Shown here: piece after piece, positions 36,605-48,293 of the stretch | How positions within the stretch are numbered: position 1 is the stretch's first letter | Layout: each line of letters begins with the position of its first letter | Source: Plectrocnemia conspersa | Taxonomy: Eukaryota; Arthropoda; Insecta; Trichoptera; Polycentropodidae | NCBI GenBank assembly: GCA_009617715.1 | Contig: VTFK01000219.1 | Span: 478,870 to 542,869, forward strand | Length of the DNA: 64,000 nt | Reading direction: 5' to 3' | Notes under the pieces: model-generated | What the model saw: the letters and a program-made list of their open reading frames with translations, nothing else | The model's database searches: none | Told to the model about the DNA's origin: nothing | Program-made: the position numbers and the translations under genes

Positions 36605-37655
36605 GCAAAGGGTGGGTCATAAGTTTTTTTCACTTTTAAAATGCAATAAAAAAACTACATTTCGTATGATAATAAATGTAATTTTTTACTGAAAAAATAC
36701 GTTTAAATGTCCACCAACCCGCCGGTAGCATTATTCGAATCTGGTATCTAGGTTTTGAAACACTATATGATTCAAAGCGAGTGGGATGTTGGGGTATCAC
36801 TTGACGAATATTCTTAGGTATTGTAGCTGGTTTATTCAGGTAAACACGACTTTTAAGATACCATGAGATGACCGGTATATATATTGACATTGGATGTATG
36901 TCAAGTTTCTTGCAGGGAATTGCGGCTAAAAACCCATCAGAATCTTGCATATCCTTCAGAATCACCAGTAACAGAATTGCCACGTGCGTGTTCAAAGAAA
37001 TAAAGGACCGCTTTTGAAAAATGGAGAGGCTTTTGCTGTTTAAGTTTAGGGCTCTCCTTGCTCTAAAACCTTAAATTATGCTTTTTATAACATTTCTGTT
37101 CAAATAAAAATGGTCTTCGTCAGAAAAAAATATTGCTGTTGCATTTTATAAACCGTTAAAACATTTTCTGAACAAATTTTTTTCGTGAATTCTACTCATC
37201 GGCTTTTAATAAATATTGCACCAATTGAATCTTATATGGCTGTAGTTTCAAGTCCAGTTTTAAAATTCGACGCAAAGTAGCTCTTTGTATCGCTATAACA
37301 GCAAAACATTTTCAAATCGACAAGTCCAGATATTCTCGTACTACTGTTTCTACTGTTCCGTTGCCGCTCGGTTTTATTTTTATTTAGCGTTGAACCGGTA
37401 TCATCGAATTTCCTGAGTCACGATTTAATTAAATCAACACTCGAACATTGATTTACACTATGTAATTAATTGTGAGCGTGAAACAAGCGTCAAACAATCA
37501 CATAAGAATCGTTGTTTTGGTTAAATTGTTTTACGAAGAATGGACATTGTTCCCTGTGAAGCGAACCATTGCGACTAAATTTCGAAGGACTAAACTCCCA
37601 CGCGGTTTCCGCTTAGAAGTGATTTAAAACGTTAAAAAACTTATGGTCCACTATG
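36605..37655 (-). pseudogene. Mariner-type (DD41D 'rosa'-like) transposon relic
   Basis: A ~1.05-kb element flanked by TA (36603-36604 and 37656-37657), with imperfect inverted repeats. Both ends read inward contain CATAAGTTTTTT preceded by GTGG. On the minus strand, decayed transposase pieces appear in order: an N-terminal start (MVRFTGN) near 37580; TLRRILKLDLKLQPYKIQLV near 37280-37220; a QKMF block; a damaged DDE middle; then W.YLKSRVYLNKPATIP and IRQVI (near 36875-36800); and a GGHLN-type C-terminus near 36710. These match a widespread insect mariner-type family that I recall as DD41D 'rosa'. The 119-codon minus frame at 36636-36995 is one piece. Many stops; inactive. Confidence 0.8.
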
Positions 37656-37657
37656 TA

Positions 37658-38114
37658 TAACTAGATATCAAGAGAGATTTTAAAACAGTTAATAGATTAA
37701 GGATATTAAAACAATTAAATAAGCAGATTTTCAAATCAATAAAAAAAAATTGGTATAAATTGATGATGCATATTTATTATTTATCTTATTTCAGAGCATT
37801 ATTTTATTAAATAATATACACAAAAAAGATGTAACATAAATCAAACAAAAATGTAAAATTAGATGATACTTTATTTTATCGTGCAAAATAAATGTTAAAA
37901 AATAGCGTATAATATATATAATTTATATAATGAATTTATTTTATTAAAATAGAAATTTAAAGATTGTTCAAGATTGATTTAAGACTAAATAATTGAATTA
38001 AACCGTTGTGCAATAATATTAAATATACTCAGTTAAGCAAACACAACGATAATAACAAGTACAGAATATAGCGATAAAACGGAAATGATTGAGAACGTTT
38101 GATGTTAGTAAAAT
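37658..38114. other. AT-rich non-coding stretch
   Basis: No feature recognised. Confidence 0.6.
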
Positions 38115-38725
38115 ATAAAATAATAGTATGTGAGGCTTTCAATCAGCTTCACAACTTGTTATAATTTAAAAGTCTAAAACCATTCGAACAAATAACCCCG
38201 TATTGAATGTTGGGTCACACACAGTATATTTAAATAACTATAGAAGAGAGATCTCTTGACTAAGTAATAGCGTTAATTATTGAAAATATTTTTTTCATAT
38301 AAAAGCACCTAATAGCACACCCGTTTCAAAACATTACACATACTCACAAGTGCCACAAAAAATATTTTTCTTGAAAAAATGGCGTGCCAGACAATATATT
38401 ATATTAATATCTTGAGTAAATTACTTACGTAAAATAATAGTATGTGAGGCTTTCAATCAGCATCACAACTTGTTATAATTTAGAAGTCTAAAACCATTCG
38501 AATAAATAACCCCGTATTGAATGTTGGGTCACACACAGTATATTTACATAACTATAGAAGAGAGATCTCTTGACTAAGTAATAGCGTTAATTATTTAAAA
38601 TATTTTTTTCATATAAAAGCACCTAATAGCACACCCGTTTCAAAACATTACACATACTCACAAGTGCCACAAAAAATATTTTTCTTGAAAAAGTTGACGT
38701 GCCAGACAATATATTATATTAATAC
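38115..38725. repeat. Recent tandem duplication, period 314 bp
   Basis: Two direct copies, about 38115-38410 and 38429-38725, differ at only a handful of sites (e.g. CAGCTTCACAAC/CAGCATCACAAC, TTTAAAAGTC/TTTAGAAGTC, ATTATTGAAAAT/ATTATTTAAAAT, plus a small change near GTGCCAG). An 18-20-bp non-duplicated linker separates them. Each unit contains AGAGAGATCTCTTGACT, which includes the palindrome AGAGATCTCT. No transposon ends are seen; a third copy was not found. Confidence 0.95.
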
Positions 38726-38821
38726 AATATATTACAATATATTATATGTTTTTCGACTTTTTGATTATTTATCGCTGAACTAACCATCTAGGCCTTTTTT
38801 AAAACATGAGCACATTTAAGG

Positions 38822-39035
38822 AGTGTGTTCAAGAAGCGATGCAATTGGCTCGCAAACATCCTCATCTACGATTCGCTATGTGATACTTAGTCACAGTAGA
38901 GATGCCAAGGATTCACGGCAGCAGAGACGAGCCAGAAGACCGTCCAAAGAGATCACCATAGATCCCAGCTGCTCCAATAAAATCCCAGCCGCCAATAATA
39001 TAGCTCGACACGCAAACAAAGACCTGCCATTTCGT
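38822..39035 (+). repeat. Dispersed repeat Z, copy 2
   Basis: Direct-orientation homologue of 20400-20680 with a net deletion of several tens of bases. The frame at 38823-39101 contains stretches similar to copy 1 only at DNA level; shifts between the copies argue against a living gene. Confidence 0.65.
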
Positions 39036-40635
39036 TTAATAGTATTTTTACTTATTTATATGTGGTTATTTATATATATTTATAAAATAAACTGTTACTA
39101 GTTTTTCTGGTATCTATTTGGCTGCAAAGTCACACTTTTTTGTGAGCTTGTAACATGAGAAATGTTTTTGTATTTTAATGCAAGTTGAAAAATAAATAAT
39201 TTAAATATTTATTAATAACTAAAGATGTACATATATTTAATTCCAAAAATAAAAGCAAACTATAAGTTGGTGAGTATAAGAAAATTATTACGGCCAAAAG
39301 AATATTGTACGAAGGTGTGTGCTTATAATATATAATAGTATCCCTATGATAGTCTGCAAAGCAAAAAATTAACGAGTTTTCTGATGGGAATAAAGAAACA
39401 CCTTCATGTTATAAGACCCAAATTTTAATTATATACTTTTATTTCATGTTTGTTGTTGTTGTGCCTTGAAATAAGTATATATTAGTGATATAAATATACT
39501 GATATATCAGTATTAAAATTTATTTATATTTTAGTGCTAAAATTAAGACGAATATACGCGCTTTACGAGAGATGATGTACGAGCGTACGTTATGGTAAAG
39601 CTGGTAGAATCTATGATTATCGCGCATCAGGGGTGTTGTTAAAATTATAAATAGGACACTATTGTTCCACGCTTAAACCGAAGTTGACTTTACGATTCCG
39701 GTGGGATTGCTTGCTTGACAAGCATTAATGTGAATTTTGAAAGATTATTTAGTCAAATCAGTTCTTTAGGAAATAGGTCACGTGTAATAAGTATAATAAT
39801 ACCATGTTTTTATGTAAAAACATCATATTACACTTTTCAATAAGCACGATTACGGGGTAATTTATTTGATTTGATAAATATTAATGTACAAGTTTATTTC
39901 CTGCAAATCTATTGCTACCTTTTCTTGTAAAGTATGTAAAATATAAAACTAAAATAAAATTTATTTTTATCGTCTTTATCAATTTAAAAATAATATATAC
40001 TAACAAATTAAATTCGTAATATCTTGAATTTTTTAACCCCTTTCTTCAAAGGTCAAACATGGGCTCTTTGCTTTTTACGTTATTTATTTATCACAATGGC
40101 CTACATTTTATTTTAATTAATAAGTTAAAGAGTTAAATATATCTTTATAAAACTGATGTGTTATTTGCAATAATTTTGACTAATAGTTATAGGATTGTAA
40201 ATATGAGCATGCATGAGTTTAAGTAGTAAATATGAGTACGAAATAAGAGACTTTAAGCCAAAGCACTTTGCTGTCGCTCACACTGACATTGATGTTATTA
40301 ACACCAACTATAATACAACCATAAACGTGTACACGGGGAAGGGGAATTTTAGTTCTCAGAATCACAACGCTTCTTCGTAATTGTATCGAACTATTGTAAG
40401 AATTTAATCGTGTCATCATCTAATTAAATGTACGGTCCAATGTAACCTTTTCATGGAATTAGAATTCTTGAAACTACCAGTTCAACAAAATGGTCTCATG
40501 TAAACGTAGGGTTATTTGTGTAACTCACGTCATACTATTATAATTGTTTTATATAGACGATCGTCTAGATATGTTAATATTTATGTATAAATGAAGTCTA
40601 AAATATTTTTATAAACTATTGTTCACATCTGAAAT
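39036..40635. other. AT-rich stretch with mixed section 39540-39740
   Basis: Mainly A/T-rich. The section 39540-39740 and a patch at 40250-40400 are less A/T-rich but carry no recognised feature. Confidence 0.5.
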
Positions 40636-41065
40636 TTTGCTAGCTATGATTTAACGAGCCAATTTAACGGCCTCGGTTTTCCAGCGGCCGAAAATATTTT
40701 CCCGCACCACGATGATTTTTCTCCACCGCCCGAAACTTGTCAAAAGGCGAAATAAAAAAAGTTGGTAATTTATCTGAGCCGTTGCGCGCTCGCCGAATTT
40801 ATGCGAGGCAATAATAATATTGCCACACGGCAAGTGTACATTTCACCTCTCATTTGTCAAACGTCCGGAAAACTCGCGAGTTTTATTTGACTTTTCACTT
40901 CTTCGACTTTCGTCCTCTCTCTCTCCTCACGCTCGTCCTCGCTCCGGAAAAATTATTGCGTTTCGCGGCAATCGTTTATTTTCATTTGGCGGTTTGACGA
41001 TAATTTACGATATGTGCGACGTCGTGCCGATATGTTTTAATTTACACAAGCGGTTTGTCACGAGT
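40636..41065. other. CpG-containing unique island
   Basis: Compact G+C-richer island with a CTCTCTCTC run near 40916 (GAGA-type on the minus strand) and a near-palindrome GGCAATAATAATATTGCC at about 40807-40824. Overlapping divergent frames (40651-40833 minus, 40820-41113 plus) show no family similarity. Candidate regulatory element. Confidence 0.35.
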
Positions 41066-42150
41066 GCCGGTTACAATAACATTAAAATCGTACATCAAAA
41101 AAAGTTTAACTAGAATTATATTTTAAAAATGAAACTAAGAAAACACATTTACAACCTATATGTTGTTTTATCAAAAAAAATAAAATAAACATCTGTATGT
41201 GCTGCGTATGGAAGAGGAGAGATCAACCCGAAAAAACTTCTTAGACGATAAAAATTGACATATAAAGCCGATCGAATAAAAGTTTAAACCCCACCCTTGA
41301 AATGATCTTATTTATGAAAGTTGATTCAAAAACCGTTGGACAACATAGTATAATTAAAAAAAAATATTTTATGCTAGGTCAGTGTTTTTATTACATAGAG
41401 TTTTGAAGCTTATAAAGAAAAGTTTATTGAATTTTCGTAGTGATTGAAAAGTTTCTGCGTAATTATTGTGCAATTTTAAGTGAACTGCTGATAAACCAAA
41501 CCATTGTCGTTTTCTGACTTTTAATACCATTATGAAACCCTCAAAATGCAGTTAATATTAATACTTTTACCTTACAATTTTTATTATATGAGCTGTTAAT
41601 TTTAAAACTGGTACAAGTCCATTTTGTTAAAAAAAAAATTGGAGCTAGTTTTCATTAAAAAGAAACTTGAAAATTCTGTTTTTTTTTTTTTTTTTTGGGC
41701 AAGTATTACATTATTTGTTCGAGGCAAGTCCACTCAAAATAAAATAATTTTAATAAAAATTTAAAAGCATTCTATGTTAGCTAGTATACATTATGTTACG
41801 AGGATATAAAAATTATAAAAAGGAGTTACACACTAATGGTTTTACATAGAAGAATGCGACCGAGAAATTACATGGGAACGCAAAGGACATGCAGTTTTAA
41901 ATATTATATTACATTACTATTAATCGTCTAAAAAAATATTATATATTTTAATTCTTATGAGTAAAAATTTAACCAACAAACTTTATAATTAAATATTAAA
42001 AACTTGTTGGTTGTATTCGCCTCTAAGATATACAAATACATTAAACTAAAAATCCTCTCTCAATATTATACGTATATTGGTTTATTATGGTTCGTTGAAC
42101 GTGATATTGCAAGTAATTTAATTTTCTTTATAAAAAAATTCTCTTTTGTA
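41066..42150. other. AT-rich non-coding stretch
   Basis: Contains a T run of about 18 near 41679 and an inverted pair AACCAACAA/TTGTTGGTT at about 41970-42013. Nothing else. Confidence 0.55.
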
Positions 42151-42420
42151 CATTGAAAAAAGTTTATTACTCGCAATCCCTCGGGTACTGTGCAGACTTA
42201 AGCCATTTATCTCCAAATTAATGCAGCAATTGCTGGTCGATAGAATTTGAATGGAGGCAGAGAGGGATGTCACAATTTTTTTATGGGGTTGACATTCACT
42301 CTGAACACTGGGGCATGAAATGCCCTTGCGGCATCCCTAAAATCCACCCTCGTGTAAGTGAATTTGCCTCAAAACCGACGAGAGAATAATAATGTGCAAT
42401 CAATACTCAAAATTAAGTTA
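42151..42420. other. Small unique island
   Basis: Mixed-composition sequence including the palindromic E-box context CAGCAATTGCTG near 42224. No frame. Confidence 0.3.
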
Positions 42421-44810
42421 TTTCGGCTTTGAACCATTTGCATGTATGATTAAAAAATAATATTACAACCACACGCCTGAAACTATATTACTTACTATGG
42501 TATTGATTGCCTTTGAGAAATTTCAGATTACGACGCCACATTGCTGAGTCAGTGTCTGGAGGATATATTAGAGAAATATTCGCCGAGGCATGATATTAAT
42601 TTTTAATAGGTATCATTGGAACTCTGCTTATGTATAATGCTTCAAATTTTACTATGAAATTTGAGTTGGAGTAGACAAACCGATTTAGTTACAAATTTAT
42701 CATAATAATTGCGAAACACAAAGGGGTCAGTTGTATAAGTTTTTTTATCATATAATAGGGAGATGCGATAAAGTAGGGGAATGGGGTATGACTAACTGGC
42801 CTGTCGAATGCATTATGACGTAATACAAAATGCAAACCATTTTTGCATAATCCGCGTGATAAATAGTAATCCGTTTATATAGAACGATAACATTATAAAT
42901 CGGATAATATAGTATGCGTGGTAATTTAAAGTAAAAGATAATAAAATCCCAAAATATTTTTTCTAAAAGTTTTGTTATTTTCTATTTAAAAAAATACAAT
43001 TTTGTAGCAGTTTATGCACATTGCTATAATATATTATTTTTAAATTAAAAAACAGTAACCATTTTTTTAATCATATTTTAAAAAAAAATAGTATGTGGGA
43101 ACATACATACATACATACATATATTAAATAGTATTTATGTTTATTATCTTTTAAATAATGAGTTTAGAATATTTGTTTATATAAATTAATGTGAAATATT
43201 ATTAGAATTTTCAACGAATATTCCCTAGAAGATTATTACAAAGAATTTCAAATACAGTACATTATTTTCCAACATAAGTTTATATATAATTTAAGAGAGG
43301 ATTTTCAACTAAAAAAATAAAAATCTGTAAAGTAAAAATCGAAGCCGAATAAATTCCTCTCATTTGCAATTTTAAAACTTTGCGTGAAAAACGAAGCAAA
43401 ATTTTGTATTAAAATGCAAAGATAAAATACGGATTCCTTTTCTTTTTAACTTATTCATGAATTTGAAGTCCTACTCCTGATAAATAAAACCGAAATATTT
43501 AACTATAACGCTTTGCTTAAATTTAATTGAAATTCTGCAAGATTAACCCACTTCCATCGATGCAAAAGAGGCGCAATTGGAATATTATATTTAAAAAAGC
43601 TCTAAACTTTACAATCCAGTTAGAGAAACAAAGAGAGAGGCTTTGAAAGTTTTGGATTTTTCCAAGACGATGCTAAAGTAATTAGTATAAGAAGCTTCTC
43701 TTATTCTCCTTTGTAATCGGATAAAAGCGAGTGACGTAACTGCGTTAGTGTTTTTTAACTTATAATATGAAATTATTTACTCATTACAAATTAATGCATT
43801 AACAAAGCGTAACGCAATTTTGTATCTAAATCCGTAATTTATATTACATTGCCAGAATACCTTGAATATATTAATTAAATTATTTATGAAAGATCGCTTT
43901 TATGCTTATATACCCAAGTTAGCCCTGCCAATATTAGTTTCTCAACCTTGAGCCGATTTTCGTGATCAAATTAGGCAAGTTATGATTAATTCATAATAGT
44001 CTTCTGGAGTATTACTCCACTTTTGCGAATCGCCATTTTCGGTGTGTATTTGAAATGTGAGAAGCAACGAAGATTCAAATATACTATAATTACATAATTA
44101 TTAAAATTTCAGCGATTTTACTTTCATTTTTTAATAAAAAGATTTTGTTACAAAGAATTTAATATAATATATGATATTCGTTAAACACCAATAAACCACA
44201 TGTGCTACGTTTGTTTGACGAACACCTGAAAAACAAAAATATTTTTTTCGTTTTTCATATAATATATTCAGTCAACAAATATCAAATATACTCCACTCTA
44301 TTTTGAAACACATAAACGTGAAATGTGTCTGCGAGTTTATAACCGATAACAGTTGGATGTAACACCTTTGTTTTTTGTGTTACTGGAAAAATATAATTTG
44401 TATTACTTTTAAATTAAAACATACATAGACTATCTTTTATTATTTGACAATATTATATATTTTATTTGGTTAAAAATATTATTTTTTCATATTCATGGCA
44501 GGCAATGGAAAAGTTACATAAATATGAAACACATCATATGACAGACACTGGAAAAGTTACGTGTATATTATAAAAAGCTACATAATTTTTTCATTATTTT
44601 CAAACAGGTGTTCGATAGTTTGCTGTTTAAAGCATTTATACACTTAGAAGTATAAGGGTAATAAAAAAAAGACTTAACAGTTATTTTCGTTTTAATGTAT
44701 ACACATTCTCCAGAAGCATAATAAAGTTTATTATTTTATTATTTTATTTATTATTTTTTTTATTAAACTTAAATTACATATATGTTGCTCGGTTATTTTA
44801 AAGCTATTTT
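42421..44810. other. AT-rich non-coding stretch
   Basis: A/T-rich, with a short CATA tetranucleotide run near 43103-43121, a small hairpin TGGAGTATTACTCCA near 44003, and two spaced copies of TGGAAAAGTTAC (about 44506 and 44549). No gene or transposon recognised. Confidence 0.5.
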
Positions 44811-44814
44811 AGCG

Positions 44815-44910
44815 ATTGTAGATAATACGTAACCTATGGCAGCCGATTGTCAAAATATTATTTGTCCCATCAGGAGTTCCTCAAGGGTCAACATTTTCAC
44901 CAGTAGATAT
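44815..44910 (+). pseudogene. LINE reverse-transcriptase fragment
   Basis: A short open stretch reads ...WQPIVKILFVPSGVPQGSTF, with the exact SGVPQGS block (44870-44890) that marks reverse-transcriptase motif region 4 of non-LTR elements. The upstream residues fit the usual spacing of that domain. Nothing recognisable of the RT follows, because repeat X begins immediately downstream. The fragment is therefore truncated on both sides. Confidence 0.65.
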
Positions 44911-45090
44911 ATATTTCTACTAGCGAAAATATAATTAAACTGATAGGCGCTAATATGCTGTTCTAAAATGTCTATGAAATTCAAGTTGACAGTTGCGAAA
45001 CGTCCACATGCTGTTCAAACCCAAACCTAACCGAATGTAAATTGTAAAAGCAATAATAGTTTTAGAACTTTTATTTGGTCAAGTTAAAAA
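44906..45090. repeat. Dispersed repeat family X, copy 3 (rearranged)
   Basis: Starts with the GCGAAAATATAATTAAACTGATAG block as copy 2 does. It then contains the reverse complement of the family core (GTTGCGAAACGTCC at about 44992-45005), followed by a direct copy of TTTTAGAACTTTTATTTGGTCAAG. Having both orientations in 180 bp suggests a foldback-like family structure or an internal inversion. Confidence 0.55.
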
Positions 45091-45161
45091 TACAAACTAA
45101 GCAAACTCATTTCTCAAAAGTACAGACAGATATCACATCTCACATATTGCTCCATAGTTTG
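45091..45161. other. Short spacer
   Basis: No feature recognised. Confidence 0.5.
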
Positions 45162-45237
45162 ACTGCATTATTTAAATAATTATTATTTAAATAATTATTT
45201 AAATTACTGCATTATTTAAATAATTATTTAAATATTA
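45162..45237. repeat. Short AT-rich tandem repeat
   Basis: The words ACTGCATTATTTAAATAATT and ATTATTTAAATAATT recur several times in 75 bp. Replication-slippage repeat. Confidence 0.75.
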
Positions 45238-45859
45238 CACTATGTTTTAAAAATATGATAGCTATCCTTATCAATATTATATAACTTCTTATATAAAAGA
45301 GCTGATCAAAGTATATTCAAATCGAATTTTAGTCAATAGGATAGTGCAAAAATAATAATCACTTCTCAGAAGGCAAAAATTCACGTCTAAAGCAATAAAA
45401 TCGTGTCAGTTGGAACCCTCGTTACCGAGCGTTCCCACTGCTATAAGATGCTTTTATTATTTTTTTTATTGATATAATTTGTGCATTGTAAAAATACAAT
45501 ATTTTTTCACCTTGATCTTAATTTCATTTAAATAAATAAATATGTATTAGTATAAAACATTTATGTAGTAATTTAATATATTTTTTTGCAGTAGATGGGT
45601 AATACTAGTAAACCCCAATTTAAATATTTATTACAATCAAACTATCAAAACTTTTCTTCACTGACAAAGGTTAGTTTTGCTTTTGCCATATTTGATAAAG
45701 GTTGTCGAAACAACTTGGAAGGTCGCTTTTCCGTAAGTCTGTCATATTCATTTATATTTCAGTATCAAAATTTTAGAGATATATAGAGACAAGTATGGAA
45801 TATTTTTCTGCTTAGCCCATTGCATATTAATGCGCGTTTCCTAAAACTATTCTAAATAA
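45238..45859. other. AT-rich non-coding stretch
   Basis: Includes a less A/T-rich patch at 45340-45450. The 63-codon plus frame at 45595-45786 has no family resemblance. Confidence 0.55.
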
Positions 45860-46300
45860 TATATATTTTTACAGATAAATTATACACGCCCTCATGCGAA
45901 GGCAAAATGCGTCCAATTTGTGAATCATCACGCCCTTTTTCCCCACTGGAAGTCGTTTATCGGTCTTTTGACGCCCAATCAAACAGCGCCTAACGAACTT
46001 GTCCAGGAGGCAAAGGCGACAGGGTACAATTAGGTAATTATTTGGTTCGTTTTTTTCCTCTCTCTCTCTCTACAGCTACCGGCCCACCGAGATGGGGTGA
46101 GCACGCGACTAGTAGACCAGCTACCAGTCACGTAGGTAGCCTACGCTCAGACGTGTCCCGCTTTTTTTAACACCTCATTCACGCCAACCATGGTCACGTA
46201 TTTTATTTTTATCACAAAGTTCCGAATATCGAAGGTAATTTGATTTGAGAGCAGTCGCGTTCATCTGGCAGTTTATCGAACAACGGGTCCTACGACCCTT
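45860..46300 (+). other. Unique island with an exon-like 3' splice signal
   Basis: A G+C-richer island. At 46050-46075 it has a long pyrimidine tract ending CTCTCTACAG, the form of a strong 3' splice site. A GTGAGC donor-like string starts at 46097, giving a possible 21-nt micro-exon 46076-46096. One frame instead stays open to about 46170. Because the tract is also a CT microsatellite, chance cannot be excluded. Confidence 0.25.
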
Positions 46301-46739
46301 TCAATTCGGACAATTGGATATAAACATTTACTACCTTAATCTTATTACAAAATATTGTCAAGTCTTAAGATAACTGGGATCAGCTCTATTGTTTTATGAT
46401 ATTTTCACTGTAAATTTTATTTTTTGTCCAGTAATCGATTTTTGAGAGAGCAAACAGGACGAGGCGGTAGAAATTCGTGTCATTTATGTATAGAAATAAA
46501 TAGTTTTAGAGTATCACCGATAGCTCTCACATGAAAACAAAGAATCCACTTCAATATCGTATTTCAATATGGGGTCAAAATATTTATCTTTCCACTTTCT
46601 ATATAATGTAGCGCTCTTGTCGCAACCATGTAATCCACAATCAATTATTTTACTATTATACTACTCCTATTCACCCTAAATGTTATCAAGCTCCTAATTA
46701 TAACTTTAAGCAGTAGCCTATATTGTTAAATTAAATTAA
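46301..46739. other. Intermediate-composition spacer
   Basis: No feature recognised. Confidence 0.5.
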
Positions 46740-47230
46740 CGCGGCCGAAATAGAACCCAATTAAAAAAGAGCAAAGGTATCCACTACCCGTTTCGCTCGA
46801 ATTCGCAACCCCAATTGTGTGTACCTACATGAACCGAGGGATTCGCTCCACCTGTAATTCGAACTCTTAATATCCGTAATCGAATATAACGAGCGTTTAA
46901 CGAACTGGCATCGGATTAAGTTATATCAATAGAAGAAATTTGCGGACGGCGGGTCCGTTCATGAATTATAAGCGGATACCACGGCAGCTCTGAGGCCCTA
47001 ATCGCGGACCTTACGCCGCATGCAAATTGGCTCGGGGTCCCCTAAATTTAGGGACAATCCAGCCTCCATCGCCTGGAATAACGAGCGTCTTATTCAATAT
47101 ATAAAGGACTGAATTATCCGCCGGCGAAGACATTACCTAGACATCGCGCGAAGATAATGCCACCAGAAATTATAGCCGTGTTGTCCCGCATCGGTGATCC
47201 ATTATTGCCGGCTTAGACAATGAAAGCTTA
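46740..47230. promoter_or_regulatory. Unique island with POU octamer and homeodomain words
   Basis: A ~490-bp island with very few homopolymers. It carries a perfect octamer ATGCAAAT at 47020-47027 (POU-factor type) and GGATTA at 46913-46918 (Bicoid/Otd type), with further TAAT cores. No frame or repeat. Among the clearest composition islands in the window; enhancer function is inference. Confidence 0.35.
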
Positions 47231-47628
47231 TATTGTAGTATGCTAACATATACATTTCGAGTATTACACTGGTCCTATTCGGCGTTAATCTTATATAGTT
47301 GTATAAGACTTTTAAATACAGCAAAATCAATTTAAAATATTTTTTAGTGTTTTTGTATAAGCTAGTTATACTTATTAATTGTAGTTAATGATATGGCAAT
47401 TTTTTTAATAATACTTATAGTTTCACAATATTATTCAACAGCAGATAAAAAAAAATGTAATAATCAACCACAATCACCACAAAATTTAATGAATTTTCAG
47501 ATTGAATACCTAAATTTACTGTTAACAAAATTAACGTTTAATATTTACTTTCATTGTCACTGTTTTAAGACAAATTTGTAAAACTGGAACGGGTAGGACA
47601 AAACTGATGTTGTTGGTCCAACAAAATA
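47231..47628. other. AT-rich spacer
   Basis: A 62-codon plus frame at 47393-47581 starts with a hydrophobic stretch but has no upstream promoter-like or splice context. Not accepted as a gene. Confidence 0.5.
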
Positions 47629-47638
47629 TTATTTAATA

Positions 47639-48134
47639 GCACCCCGACAAAGCCGCGCAGGACAATCCCGCGCCGACTAAGCCGCGACGTCATAGCCGCG
47701 CCGACATAGCCGCGCGAAGTCAAAACAAAATTCATTTTATAACATGGTTTTTATTTATTAATAATTACAAATATATATAGGAAAAGGGAGGCGTCTCGCT
47801 ACTGCTCGCGCCGACTTTCACTGTAGAACCAAACAACCTAAACTTTTTTAATGATATTGTATTGATTTATTTTTTTTATTTAACAGTCCAGCATCATCCA
47901 ATCCATGACTAACTGTTCAAAAAGCGAATTACTAGTGATATAGCTGTCCACAAAACAAAATAATTAGAATAAAAAAAATCATTTTCTTTCATTTTATTCA
48001 ATTTTATAATTTTGATTGGCGCGGCAATGTAGGCGCGGCTTTATCGTCGCGGCAATGTCGAGGTTGTATTGCGCGGGATTGTCTTGCGCGGCTATGTCGG
48101 GGCGGCTTTGTCGGGGCGGCTTTGTCGAGTCCCC
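47639..48134. mobile_element. Foldback/Mutator-like element with tandem-repeat arms
   Basis: A 496-bp element flanked by the 10-bp direct duplication TTATTTAATA (47629-47638 and 48135-48144). Its G+C-rich arms (about 47639-47718 and 48010-48134) are inverted copies of each other. Each arm is an array of degenerate 14-16-bp units of the form CGACAAAGCCGCGC; one distinctive unit, GACAATCCCGCGC, is present in both arms. The ~290-bp middle is A/T-rich apart from a short GC patch near 47790-47815. Long subdivided inverted arms plus a 9-10-bp duplication fit Foldback/Mutator-type non-autonomous elements. No transposase. Superfamily assignment is inference. Confidence 0.85.
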
Positions 48135-48293
48135 TTATTTAATATATTATTAAGTTTTAAATTTAAACGTTAGTTATTACCAAATAAAATGGTTTGTAGT
48201 TTTTACACTACACATAAACCTACTTTAATATGTATTTTAAATAAAAAAAAATCCTTAAATATATACTTTTTGCAATAACATATGTACATACAT

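Noticed and set aside
47393..47581. 62-codon frame with a hydrophobic start resembling a signal peptide
   Set aside because: A/T-driven composition and no supporting context; too weak to call a secreted peptide.
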